A stretch of 64,000 nucleotides of DNA from Clonostachys chloroleuca (taxonomy: Eukaryota; Ascomycota; Sordariomycetes; Hypocreales; Bionectriaceae): assembly GCA_037952775.1 (NCBI GenBank), contig JBANAY010000003.1, forward strand, positions 32,674,001 through 32,738,000. Direction: 5' to 3'. The notes under the pieces were generated by a model. It worked only from the letters and a program-made list of their open reading frames with translations, had not been told where the DNA came from and ran no database searches. A program made the translations under genes and the position numbers. Positions 1-12,061 of the stretch are shown piece after piece. How positions within the stretch are numbered: position 1 is the first letter of the stretch; each line of letters begins with the position of its first letter.

Positions 1-448
1 CGTGCGCTGTTAGGAAAGTGGAGCCTGGATGAGCCTGGTCCTGGTCCTGGTCCTGCGCAGGCGGCGCCAGCAGGACGTTTCCATTTCTGCTTTTTGTCCC
101 GGTACTCTCTCAGAGCGTAGAGCAGAGCAGAGAGAGCAGAGTACCTTGCCTTATTACTTCACTCACACACCTCTGGGAACCTTCATCTTTCTTCTCTCTT
201 CCTCCTTCGCTCATGCATGCTCAATCCGGTCCCCATGGCATGGGTGAGCTCCTGATCGATTTGACCGTCCCTGTGAATCCTCTCTTTCAAGTCGGCCGTC
301 GCGACTGATTCCAACTTTCTTTTCCTTTTTGAGTCCCCTCATCGACTGAGTCTCACACGCGCGCCCCAACTCACCTCTCCCGGGCATGCATCCATACGTG
401 ATCGCCCTCACTCTCTTAATCACACATACCTAGCAGTTTACTGCCCTG
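1..448. other. Upstream region of SNT2, no gene seen
   Basis: No convincing coding region. The stretch is rich in CT and CA tracts, as expected of a fungal promoter and 5' leader. The SNT2 start codon follows directly at 449. Confidence 0.6.
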
Positions 449-3400
449 ATGGCACAGCAGAATGTAAGTCCTCACGAATCTCAATCTCAAATAATACCGA
501 ATATATGCATTCGTATATGACCGTATTCATTTTCACCTCCGTCGCTTTTTCTCTTTTCAATCATTCCCGGGCGTCTATATCAGAATGCTAATTCTCGTCG
601 CAGGACTCAAAGCTCAATGAGGCGGACGGCAAGTCCGCCAGCGAGCAGATGTCTGGCTCTTCCGGGCAGGATGCATTAGACAAGGACGCCGCTGCGGAAA
701 TGGCTGCTCCATATGGCACTCGCTCTCGCAACAGACCACGTCCCAATTACGCAGAGGACAACTACGACGTGGAGATGTATGACTATGATGCTGAGAAAAA
801 TCAGAATGACACCAAACGGCCATCGCGGCAGTCTAATGGCGCGAGCCATGGTGAGAATGGCCGCGCGAATGCGGCTTCACGCAAATCGTTGGGAGATGAT
901 GCCAAAGCCGGGTCGTCGCAGAATGGTGGTGGTTCCAAGGAACAGACCTCCAGCGGTGGTGGCACAGGAACGCCGCAGGCGACCCATGCATCCTCCTCCA
1001 CCACCACCAACGCGTCGTCGCAGCCATCGAGGAAGCGCAAGGCTGGCAATGCAGCAAACCAGCAAACCAAGGAAACAGCCGTATCGTCAACGAGGAAGAC
1101 GGGCAATTCGGCGCAGACCTCGTCAACCTCATACCCCGAGTCAAATGTGCTGACATTTTCAAATTGCAAGGCCCGCCCGCAGAACGGGCGGCTGGTGGCC
1201 GACGATGGGACGGTGTTGGAGGCAAATGGTACGTACTCGATTGGAGTACCTAGTGGCACCATTCACAGCGTGATCCACCGCTAACTTTGACTCTAGATCA
1301 TGTGTACCTCGTGTGTGAGCCGCCTGGAGAACCGTACTATCTGGGGCGCATCATGGAGTTTCTGCACCCGCAGAATGACACGTCCAAGCCCGTCGATGCG
1401 CTGCGCATCAATTGGTTTTATCGCCCTCGGGACATCGGCCGCAAGGTGCACGACACGCGCATTGTGTTCGCAACGATGCACTCGGACATCAGTCCCCTGA
1501 CAGCACTCCGAGGAAAGTGTCAGATCCGGCACAGGGTGGAGATCAAAAACATGGATGAGTATCGTCGTACGCCGGACAATTTCTGGTTCGAAAAGCTCTA
1601 CGACCGCTACATCCAGAAAAACTACGACTTGATCCCGACGTCGGGCATTGTCAACGTGCCGGAAAAAGTCAAAAAGGTCCTCGACGAGCGCTGGAAGTTT
1701 GTCTTGGTTGAGCAGGGTCGAGGCAAAGAGCTGACTAGCGCCGTCAAGTCCTGCAAGAGATGCACTGGCTACTGTGCAAGGTACGTACCTGCTGCCCTAC
1801 TTGCCATCAATCACATCCATCCCAGCCCATCCCATCCCACCTATCCGTCATTTTCCTCTCTTTTGGGGGCTCCCTGCAATTAGTCACCTCAGCCGCCGCT
1901 CCTTTAGGTGTGGTTCGTTCCCTCCCACTACACCGCCGCACCTGCGATACCTGTGAATTGTTTGGTCGTCTGTGTGTGTGGTGTGCGCGTTTCATCAAGC
2001 TAACTGTGCGCCCCACCCCATTATAGTAATGACTCTGTCGATTGTGCTGTCTGCCAGCAGACCTATCATATGAATTGTGTGAAGCCGCCGCTGTTGAAAA
2101 AGCCCTCTCGAGGATTTGCCTGGTCATGTGCCGCCTGCAGCAGAGCTCAAGAACGCAAGCTTGAGGCTCGCCACACACCTCATCTTGCAGCGGATGGCGA
2201 CGATGACGAGCTTTTGGAGGACGATGAGGATGACATCCAAATTGGTGGGACTGGGGGTACCACTCCTGCGGAGGATGCCGAGCATCATCACCAAGGCACC
2301 GCCGAGCAAATCTACCAGGCAAGCCTCTGGCCATGGAGATATCTGGGCATGCACTGCAAGCCTGAGGACGCTCTAGACTATGATGATCGTATATACCCAC
2401 GCGCCAGCACCAGAATTGGACCTCGACACCAGGCCAACGTAGGGCCCTGGCCTGGACGACCCGTGCAGTATATTAAACCACCCGAGACGAGGAGGGGCGG
2501 ACGGAAAGATGCCAAAGCCAATAGGGAGGCACAAGCTGCCCAGATTGCCGACTTGTACCCGGACGGTAAGCGTCCAAAATGGGTTCAGGACATGCCTCCT
2601 GGATACACGTCTCGTGGAGAGGACTACGTCGACCCTAATGATCCGAACGCAACATCTGCTCTACTCTGGAAGCCTCCAACATCCGAAGAAACCGCCCAAA
2701 AGTCATTAGATTATATGGGCGAAGCAAAGGGGCAAGCAGATAAGCTTGGCCTTCCGAAACGGTCAACTAACTTGCAGGACATTGCACTGAATTGCTTGTT
2801 CAAGGATAAATACAACCCTGAAAAAGCAATGAAGGACCTTGCATCCACTGATATCAAATTGTTCAAGGAGCCGTCCCCGTCTGCCAATGAACTAAAGAAG
2901 TTCGAAGAGGGTGTTGCAAAATACGGCTCCGAACTCCATCTTGTCATGAAGCACGTCAAAACAATGACCCCGGGACAGGTAGTCCGGTTTTATTACACAT
3001 GGAAGAAATCAGACCGCGGGAAGCCAGTATGGGGCAGCTATCCAGGACGAAAGGGCAAGAAGGAAGCCAAGAAAGCCGAGGCGCTCACCAAGGTTGCGGA
3101 CGATGTCGCGCATGACGACGACGACTCTGCATTTGATTCGAGAAAGGCATCGGAGAAGAAGCGAGCCTTCATGTGTCAGTTTTGCTCAAGTACAAGCTCA
3201 CGACGTTGGCGTCGTGCCCCAAATGCCACCCCAGGCCTGGTAAACGAGAATGGCGTCAAAGCCACAGGAAAGGACAAAGGTAGTCAGTACGTCATTGCCT
3301 TGTGCTCTCGATGTGCCGAGCTGTGGCGGCGGTACGCTATCCGGTGGGAGGACATCGATGAAGTAGCTAAGAAGGTTGCTCAGTCAGGAGGCAAAGCCTG

Positions 3401-5824
3401 GAAGCGCAAGCAAGACGAAGAGCTTCTGAAAGAGCTGCAGACTGTGAAGGAAATGGGCCTACTTGCACCCGAGCCTCCCTTGGAAATCGCAAATGGCACG
3501 CCAACCGCTAACGGGGGTGAGCCGCCCCGTAAGAAGCTCAAGGGGGCCGCACCGGAAAAGGAAACAGACTCGGATGGTGGAAGTACACCTGGTGCAGTGG
3601 TCCCCAAAAAGAAGGAGAAGGTTTCGGAAAAGACCTCAGAAACGTCTCCCCTTCCTGAGATGCCCAAACCCCGAACTCTTCCTTGCGCCATTTGCGCCCA
3701 AATCGAGCCGCTGGATAACCATCTCTCTTGCCGGGAGTGTCGCCTCCCTGTCCATCGAAAATGTTACGGTGTTCTTGATACAGCAAAGTCACTTAATAAG
3801 TGGACTTGCGACATGTGCACTAATGATAAGAACCCTCAGGTCTCTATTGTAAGTTTTGTTGTGATCTTGATTAATCCATTTGGTTTTGACTAACAATTGA
3901 TTCAACTACAGCAATACAAATGCGTACTCTGCCCGGTGGAGCTTACTGAACATGATTTTGTTGAGCAGCCGAAGCTCACTCATCATAAGAAGAAGATGTC
4001 GGAGAAAGATCGCGAGCGAGAAAAGCTAGAAGTGCAGCAGGCTCGCAAAGCGGCAGAATTTTATCGCAAAAAGCAAGAAGAGCTGAACCGACCTGTCAAC
4101 CCTCGTGAAGCCCTGAAGCGGACAGCCGACAACAACTGGGTACACGTAACTTGTGCCGTATGGACCCCAGAGGTCAGATTTGGCAACGCAAAAGCGTTGA
4201 TGCCCTCGGAAGGAATACCTTCCATCCCAAGAGCACGATACGACGAGACCTGCATGGCGTGCAACGATAGAGGCGGCGCCTGTGTCTTTTGTCCGCAATG
4301 CCGCCTTTCCTTCCATGTTGAGTGTGCTCGAAAGCAAGATCACATCCTCGGATTTGAGATCACGCCAGTTAAAAGCTCCAAACGAGACCAACACAACATC
4401 GTATCTATTCAAGGGGAGAGTGGTACTATGACGGCAACCTTATGGTGTAAAGACCACGGTTCGACCAAACCCACCGTGCATCAGATGCACGAGGAGGTGG
4501 ACCCCGGTGACTCCAACGAGTCTCTGAATCTGCTTCAATTCTATGTGCAAAATTACAAGCAGGCAGACCTAGCGTTGACTGGTACGGTGCGCAAGGCAAA
4601 CCTGATGACTACGGCAGCAAAGATGTCGGGCACCCTAATGCAACCAGGAGCTCGGAGAGCCTCAACAATTCAGCCCGTCAACGGAGGAACATCGCATGCC
4701 CGCAACGGAGAAGCAGCTGTTTCCTCATCTGAGTCCCAACCCGCAGGGGAAAAGGTCTGTATCAGCTGCGGTATCGATGTCAGTCCGAAGTGGTGGGCCA
4801 CAAATATATCGCAAGAGCGAGAGCTCACTAATGGTCATTATGGCTCGTTGGGAGATGAGGCAAAGAAGTTTGTGGAACAAAGGAAGTTCCAGTGCCACAA
4901 GTGTCGAAAGACCAATCGCACACCCAAAACTCACCACCCTCAACCTACGTCACTGGTCGCTGAACCTGCTCGTCCACCACCAATCGAGTCAGGCTATCCT
5001 AACTCGATGACTCCGTTGCGAAGCCCCGCGCCCTTGTACGCGGAGAGCCGGGACGTGCGAGCTCCTTATCATCAGGTTTGGTCTCAATCTCCTCCCTCGC
5101 ACCCAACACATCCTTTCGCCGCGCCCGGACCTGCAGGTCGGCTTGTTCGCATTGGTGATTCCAGGCCCCCTCTCGCCCCTCCTGGCTATCCACCCCCGCC
5201 ATCTTCGTCGACTATCCCGCCAGCAGGGCCTGTAGCACCACCACCACCTATTCAGCCCCCTCGCGGCCTCTTTGGCGATTGGGGTCCCCGACCGGGTAAT
5301 CCACCAGGACCTCCCTCCCAGCATTTGAGCAGTGGCCCTCCTTCTCTGGCCGGCGGTCCACCTCTGAATACAATGTCCTCCTTACGGCCTCCGCCCATGG
5401 CCGTATCACCACCACCTCCTCCCCCTGGACCCCTGCATCAACCGGCGCCTCATGGACATGGAGCTCAGCCCTATGTGAACGGTTTGCCACCATCGCCACG
5501 TCGTGGTGCTGGCCCACCTCCGCAACCTCAATATTCCACGCCCTATGCGCCAGCGCCCGTACCTGGACCACCTCGTCACCACGGACCTCCTCATGGGCTG
5601 AGCAACGGGGTGCCGCCTCACAGGCCAGAGCCATACCAACCTGGCCTGACGCCTCCTAGACCACCATTTTCTGGGCCACATGGTAGCCCACTCGGAGTAG
5701 GGCATACCTTGCCCCCCCTCAGGAGTCTGCTCCGATTGGACATCACCCGCCTAGGAATGGGCCTGAGTCTCGACCAACGTCGGGGGCAAGCGCAAGTCCC
5801 TCGCTCCGCAATCTGCTCTCTTAA
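449..5824 (+). CDS. SNT2: Snt2-like BAH/PHD/ELM2/SANT chromatin reader
   Basis: Exons 449..463, 604..1228, 1297..1780, 2027..3848 and 3912..5824 encode about 1,619 residues. In order: an acidic Ser-rich N-terminus; a BAH domain (about 214-345, starting HVYLVCEPPGEPYYLGRI); PHD finger 1 split by intron 3 (CKRCTGYCA / CAVCQQTYHMNC); an ELM2-like region; a SANT domain (about 655-705, FEEGVAKYGSELHLV); a GATA-like zinc pair (CQFC...CSRC); PHD finger 2 (CAICAQIEP...CDMC); an extended PHD (CVLCP...NWVHVTCAVW...CRLSFHVEC); another C4 zinc pair (CISCG...CHKC); and a Pro-rich tail. Known family role: yeast Snt2 works with Ecm5 and the Rpd3 deacetylase, reading histone marks. The first coding exon is only 15 nt. 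The tail loses frame at the C7 run 5712-5718; one extra C restores a Ser/Pro-rich C-terminus ending LRNLLS at 5824. Without it the frame ends at 5861. Confidence 0.92.
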
Positions 5825-6958
5825 GAATAGAGTCTGTCCTATGGGTATAGAAGGCGCATGAACGTATTGCCTCGGGCATCACCTCATGAGGCTACACTTG
5901 TACTTTGTTGATTTTGGTTGGATGATGATGAGTCAAGAAAGCAATCCGATTTTCCCTTTTCACATCTTATTTTTGGGCAGGAGGCGTTGCTACATCACAA
6001 CATTGGGATATTCGACGCGATATTTTTCCACTTCTTTTGCTTGAAACTCTCGAATGGTGTTGTGGCGCTTGTCTTTTTTTCTGAATCGAACTTTGGGGCT
6101 ATAGGTAGAGTGCTGGGGAATTGTAGCACAAATGGTCTGGGATTCATCTAAAGTGGACGGTAGAAAACTAACTTTGGAGTTGAGATTTGAACACAATCAC
6201 CATCCGCAGCTCCCGCGAACACGACTTTTATCTGGGACATGCAGAAGGATGGAAGGGCATTTCATGTTTATGGTAGAATTGGTAGAGATTCATGCAGGCA
6301 GAGCCGAAAAAAATTAAACGGTATCTACGTAACTTGGTGTATCCCAAATGAGAGTAAAACAGTGTGTTGTCTAATTAACAAGATAGGTTCAAGGTATATA
6401 TATAGACTTAGACCGGGCGAAACAAGCAATATGCCGGAGCTAAAAATAAGTTCCTGTGCATAGCATTTGTGGCGGTGTTGTGGCGCTATCCGTCTTGGTT
6501 GTGGTTAAGCTCAACCTGCGGCTAGTGCGTAATAGCCTACAAGTAAAAGCTACCTTTACAGGCAAGGGTGTGTAGCTTGTCTTACAGGTCACCTACATAT
6601 CGACCAGTAGATACATCCACCAATGCCCACAGTCGATGGACCCATTCGGCATACGTACACAGCCGGCAGCAACCACCTAGCTCTATCTAACTACATCTAA
6701 TCCGGGGATCTGACACAGCGTCAACCTCTCCGCTCTCTCTCAATTCCATTTCCACGACGCCTCATCGACCCATCGCTACCTGTCCTTCTGACCGTGAGAC
6801 GACCCAGAACCCAATTCGCCAGTCTCGGCCCGCTCGTTGCCAGGGTTGCCAGTAGTTGCGAAGCAAAGTATCCGCCGACCCAAGAAAACACCAACAACCG
6901 AAGCAACACCCACCATCCATCCGAGGTGCCCAAGGCAAACCCGTCCCCCGCCGCCGCC
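5825..6958. other. Intergenic, SNT2 3' flank and ENV7 promoter
   Basis: About 1.1 kb without a supported gene. The first half is AT-rich and probably contains the SNT2 3' UTR. The last 250 nt are CT- and CA-rich leader sequence leading to a GC-rich Kozak context before the ENV7 ATG. Short open frames here show no recognisable protein. Confidence 0.5.
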
Positions 6959-8254
6959 ATGGCGCAAATCGTCCTCGACCTGGTCTACTCGCTGGGCAAC
7001 TGCCTCAACTGCTTCCCCGGCTCGCCGACGCTCAAGATCAACGGGCGCAGCTTCAAGATCCTCCAGCTCCTCGGCGAGGGCGGCTTCTCCTACGTCTACC
7101 TCGTCGAGGACACCTCGACCCACAGTCTCTTCGCCCTCAAGAAGATCCGCTGCCCCTTCGGCGCCGAGTCCGTCCAGCAGGCCATGCGCGAGGTCGACGC
7201 CTACCGCCTCTTCGCCCACGTCCCCTCCATCATCTCCGCCTTTGACCACAGCGTCGCCACCGAGCGTGGCGGCGACGAGGCCTCCAAGACGGTCTACATC
7301 CTCCTCCCCTACTACCGAAGGGGCAACCTGCAGGACATGATCAACGCCAACCTCGTCAACCACGCCCAGTTCCCCGAGCGCCACCTTATGACCCTCTTCC
7401 TGGGTGTCTGTAGGGCCCTGCGCGCCATGCACAAGTACAAGACCCCCGTCGAGCGCATGGAGATGGGCGACGAGGCCAGCCAGAACAACAGCAAGGGCGG
7501 CACTAGCAGCAAGCGGACGGAACTGGAGGAGGAGGGCGAGCAGGAGCGGCCTCTGATGGAGGCGGAGAACTCGGTCCGCAACTCGGGGCCCGGAGGCAAG
7601 ACGCAGAGCTATGCCCATCGTGATATCAAGCCAGGTATATATATTTCTCTCCCCTCTCCCCTTCTACTGGCCCTATCTGTCTCGTGACCAAACCTAACGA
7701 ATATACACATAGGCAACATCATGATCGACGACACCGGCGCCGCCCCCATCCTCATGGACCTCGGCTCCGTCGCCCCCTCCCCCATCCCCGTATCCTCCAA
7801 CTCCGTCGCCCTCCAGATCCAAGACACCGCCGCCGAGCACTCCACCATGCCCTACCGCGCCCCGGAGCTCTTCGACGTCCGCACGGGGACCGTCATCGAC
7901 ACCAAGACGGACATCTGGTCCATGGGCTGCACCCTCTACGCCTGCCTCGTCGGCAAGTCCCCCTTCGAGATGCGCTCCGACGAGACCGGCGGCACCCTCA
8001 GCCTGTGCGTCCTCGGCGGCGACTGGCGCTTCCCCGACGAGGGCCCCGCGGGAGTCAAGCGCTCAAACAGCATGCGCAACCCGCAGGGCAGCGCGGCCAA
8101 CGCCCCCGCCGCCCCCAGCGCCAGCATCAGCGAGCCCATCCGCCAGGTTGTCCGGAAATGTCTTGCCGTTGAGCCCGCCGAGCGGCCGGATATTGACGAG
8201 CTCATCATGATGGTGGAGGACGTCATCGATGAATTACCAGAGGATGCCGAATAG
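6959..8254 (+). CDS. ENV7: Env7/STK16-type serine/threonine kinase
   Basis: Two exons, 6959..7634 and 7713..8254, encode 405 residues. The kinase domain shows the glycine loop LGEGGFSYVYLVED (about 39-52), the ATP lysine in ALKKI, the catalytic loop HRDIKPGNIM (spanning the intron), a DLG magnesium motif instead of DFG, and YRAPELFD. DLG is typical of the STK16/Env7 branch of the NAK family, so it is not a loss of function. An insertion of about 50 charged residues precedes the catalytic loop. Cys15 and Cys18 (GNCLNCF) sit where yeast Env7 carries its palmitoylated cysteine cluster. By homology it is a vacuole-membrane kinase that limits membrane fusion. Third-position G/C is much higher than in neighbours such as SNT2, suggesting high expression or a local compositional difference. 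Confidence 0.93.
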
Positions 8255-8713
8255 CTTCGCCGAGTATGAAAAATCCGCTTCTGTTGGGGCTTTCGCGGAA
8301 CATTTCTCTCTGTCATGATGATGTATTAGGATGAGCACGCCGCTGCGGGTTCGTAATGTATGATTAAAAGAACCCACCAGTGTCACCGAGCGTGACTGAT
8401 GAATGCTGGCCTACGTGTTTACAACTTTCCCTTTAGCCTTATATCCATTCTTCCCGTTTTCTGGAATTGTTTCAATGTTCATAGTACCGATTTTGAATCA
8501 GCAAAACGCATCTTGACTTGGCGCTGGGAAGTTTTGAATTTCATATAGAAGTTTGTCACGCTTAGGGAACTAAATTTAAGCTATTGCTGTGCGAGGTTTG
8601 GAGGTAACAATAAACATCGGGTGCTACTGGTAAACAAAAATCCATGCTTAAAACAGTGTAAAAACCTAGACGCCCGTGGGTGGCGGGCATGTACAATCTG
8701 CTTCTTGATCATC
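8255..8713. other. Convergent 3' flanks of ENV7 and AMS1
   Basis: A 459-nt AT-rich spacer between two genes that converge. It is expected to hold both 3' UTRs. No further feature is visible. Confidence 0.6.
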
Positions 8714-11700
8714 CTAAAGTTGAAGCTTGAAAGTGGCAACCTCAAATGGTCTAAGTTTAATCGCAACCTTTCCATCTTTAACCTCAATCTCTTCAAGTTC
8801 GTCCTCGAGGATATTCGCCTTTGACGCTCGCTTGATGGGGAAGGCAGTCTGGATGGTACCCTTGCTGTGTCCTCCCAGGGACTCATATACACGCAGAATT
8901 ATGCTCTGTCCAGGGTTGACACGGGTTCCTTCACGTCGGGTGACATCCTCATCATCGTGTCCACGTTTGATGGTGTCTAGAACGAGTGAGTCCGAGTCAT
9001 CTTCGTTAACGAGCTTGATGGAGGAGCCAGAGAGCGAAGCGATGGCTGCTTTGGAACCTGAAAGAACCGTGAGAGGATTGTTGAGAGCATAGGCGGCCTT
9101 CACAGTCACGGATGACAGAGAACCCTTGTGCGGGAGGATCGCCCATCGGATGGAATGAAGCCCCATGTCAGCATGCGCATCGGGTGCTTTGGGAGAGCGA
9201 AGCAGGGACAGACGCATCGTCTTGCCAGCCGTCGCAAAACCGTACTTGCTATCGTTCAAGATAGAAACACCATAGTTGTGTTCTGAAAGATCGGCAAATT
9301 TGTGGCAGCACACCTCAAATTTAGCCATATCCCAGCTTGTGTTGTAATGAGTAGGACGCTTGGTAATGCTGTAGGCTGTCTCGTATGATGCTTCGGTGTT
9401 AACAATATCAACCGGGAACTCAACCTTGAGGAATTTGGAATTCTCATGCCAATCGACCTCTGCTGAACAGTCTACTTGAGAAGGCTGACCATTCAGAGAC
9501 GCCGATAGGGTGATGAAGGACTTCAGTGAGCTTTCTTCGCTGATTTTGACATCTGTGACAAGAGTAACTTTGTGCGGCTTTTGTTCAAAAATTCTCGTCT
9601 CGCCATGTTCCAACTGTCGTCGTGTACCGAGATGGTAGACTTCCACGTCCCAAGCCTGCCAGTAGAGTGGAATGTCATCAAAAATAACAAACTTGTTGGC
9701 CTGTCCACCCTTCTCTATGACTTCTCGGTCGTTTGTAATGTCGTAGAGGGACACAATAACACCGTGGTCAACCACGATGCGAAGCTGGTCGTTTGCAAGA
9801 ACGAATACTCCTGAGGATGTCTCCTGTACGGAGATTCCTGGTGCGGAATCTTGCGGCTGGAGACGGAGAAGTTCACCTTCGCCACTGACAATGCCGACCT
9901 CAGTTTCAGAGATCTCAACAAATTCCTCACGGTGCCAGGGTATGTTGTTTATGGCCACAGATTCTTGCAGACAGTTGGAGCGAACCTCCGACAGGCCAAA
10001 ATATCCATAAAGCTCCTTCAAGAGTTTATTGCCGGTCTTGAAGACTTCGGCGTAGAGCTGAGAAAACACTTGTTAGTCGTCAATTACGAGAGAAAAGTAG
10101 GAGATTACTCACCTTGTCAGAATCATCGTAACACATCTCGATGCAGCTTCCAGGCAGGCAGTCATGAAATTGGCAAAGCAAGACAGATTCCCACATGTTG
10201 TCGATATCTTCCGTGGGGTACTTGTACCCCTTGAACTTGAGAGAAGCAATGGTTGCCAGGTGCTCGATTTCTCTAAGTAACACCTCTGACTTGCGGTTGA
10301 AGTATTTGTTGTTTGCCTGTGTTGTGTATGTGCCTCTGTGAAGCTCAAAGTAGAGTTCGCCATACCAGGTGGGGAACTCGCTTGCCTTGGGAGCAAGACG
10401 GTCAAAGAAGTCGTCCACAGTGTGCCCAAGTTTCACCTTGGGAATTCCGCCGACAGTGTTGCTGATTCCAGCGCAGCGTCTTAGTTTTTCAAAGTGCTCC
10501 CAGGTTGGGCCACCGCCTCCATCGCCCTTCCCGAACAGAAGAAGCGATGAGTTGTCAACTCTCATGGTTTTGTGTTGTGTTATGCTTCGTTTGACGTCTC
10601 CCAGATTTGCATCTGCGGTATAGGTTTCCGAAGGGGGCATGTGGCAGATCACTTGGCTCCCATCAGGACTCACCCACATGAAGGTGGTATGCGGGAAGTT
10701 GTTGATATTGTTCCAGCTTAGTTTCTGAGTGACAAACCGATCCATGCCTGCAAGTCTACAAAGCTGCGGCAGCTGACTGGAATACCCGAAAGTGTCAGGA
10801 AGCCAGAAAGTTCGGCAACGAATGCCAAACTCCCGCTCGAAAAGCCTCTGGCCATAGAAGAATTGGCGGGAGAGAGATTCACCGCTCGGCATATTGGTAT
10901 CGTGTTCGACCCAGCTGCCGCCAATGGGTAGGAACTGGCCTTCATCCACCTTCTTCTTGACCCTGTCATAGGCGGCTGGGTAATATTGCTTCAGCCATTT
11001 GAATTGCTGGGCTTGTGAGCAGGCAAATGTTGCCTCGGGATAGCGATCCATGAGGTCGCACTGATTACTCCAAGATCGGACAACCTTGCGCTTGGTCTCG
11101 GCCCAAGGCCAAAGCCAGCAGGTGTCAATATGGCAATTTCCAATTCCAAATACCACTGGCTCTTTGCCAACTTCGTAGACACGGTGGGAATCAACATCAG
11201 GACCAAGGATCTCCTTGGCAAGCTCGCGACACTTCAAGATGGACTTTTGGTTGTTGAGTTCGAATGTGTCAATGATTTTCATGGCTACTTGGAGGGCCCG
11301 GTTTTGCTCAGCAGAGTCCTCGGGAAGTTCACGAGCAGCATCACCAAGCTCCCACATGTCGAAGTGAAGCATCCGGGCTTGAAGATTGACTGAAACGATA
11401 TCGGCTTTGCCAAGACCAAAGTATCTGTTGGGATCGGGTGGCGCAATGCTGGTCTGACCGTCGGGAGCGTTTCCAAACATTCCGTTGCAAGCCATCTCAA
11501 TGTAGATGGTGTGCTTGCTGCCATCACGGAATTCCTTTGGGATGACCCATTCAATACGCTCGCCACCGCCAGTCAGGCCCTGTAGTGGCATGCCGGCTTC
11601 GGACCAAATCAGGCCTTCATTGTTAGCATCCCAATGGAGCTCCAGCAACTCATCTCCCGCAATGTCTGCCGGGATAGTCAGAGTCACCCTGAACCAATGA

Positions 11701-12061
11701 GTCGACCATGAGGGGCCAAATGAAACCCCTATGTGAGTCTCGCGGAAGGCCTGCTTTGTTGCTTCCTCGAAGGTAGGGCGCTCCTGGCCAGGAGCATCCC
11801 AAACCGCGAGCTGGACATGTGGACTTCCCGAGTACCTGGCATGGTACATGTTGCTGCATAGCAAGTTAGAATATCACAGCTTGAGAGGAAGGGTTATACA
11901 CGAAGGGTTTCTTACGCGAGAAGATTGATCTTCTCATACTGCCCTGGCCTATAGAAGGGCTCAATACGGCCCTTGAGAATACTAGTCTTTGGAACGCCCA
12001 CAGGCTTCTCTGCAAAGAGAGGGTACGAATAATCGCCCCTTGAATCATTTCCACCACCCAT
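8714..12061 (-). CDS. AMS1: Vacuolar alpha-mannosidase, GH38
   Basis: Three exons on the minus strand, 11916..12061, 10113..11853 and 8714..10057, encode 1,076 residues. The glycoside hydrolase 38 signature is clear: the zinc-binding segment GIGNCHIDTCWLWPWAE, the nucleophile region TFWLPDTFGYSSQLPQ, then the mid domain and the long all-beta C-terminal domain in exon 3. Length matches fungal Ams1 (about 1,080). It hydrolyses terminal alpha-mannose from glycans in the vacuole; the yeast enzyme is delivered by the Cvt pathway and lacks a signal peptide, and none is seen here. The start at MGGGNDSRGDYSYP is preferred; an in-frame Met 33 codons upstream (12160) would add a basic Pro-rich leader. 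It is divergent from MSH1 across 1.6 kb. Confidence 0.95.

Noticed and set aside
5697..5722. A 26-nt intron (GTAGGG to CTCAG) to explain the SNT2 C-terminal frame
   Set aside because: It would restore the frame, but 26 nt is below any plausible fungal intron length; a C-run error is simpler.
6776..7618. 280-codon minus-strand frame opposite ENV7
   Set aside because: Antisense shadow of a GC-rich kinase exon whose plus strand has all kinase motifs.
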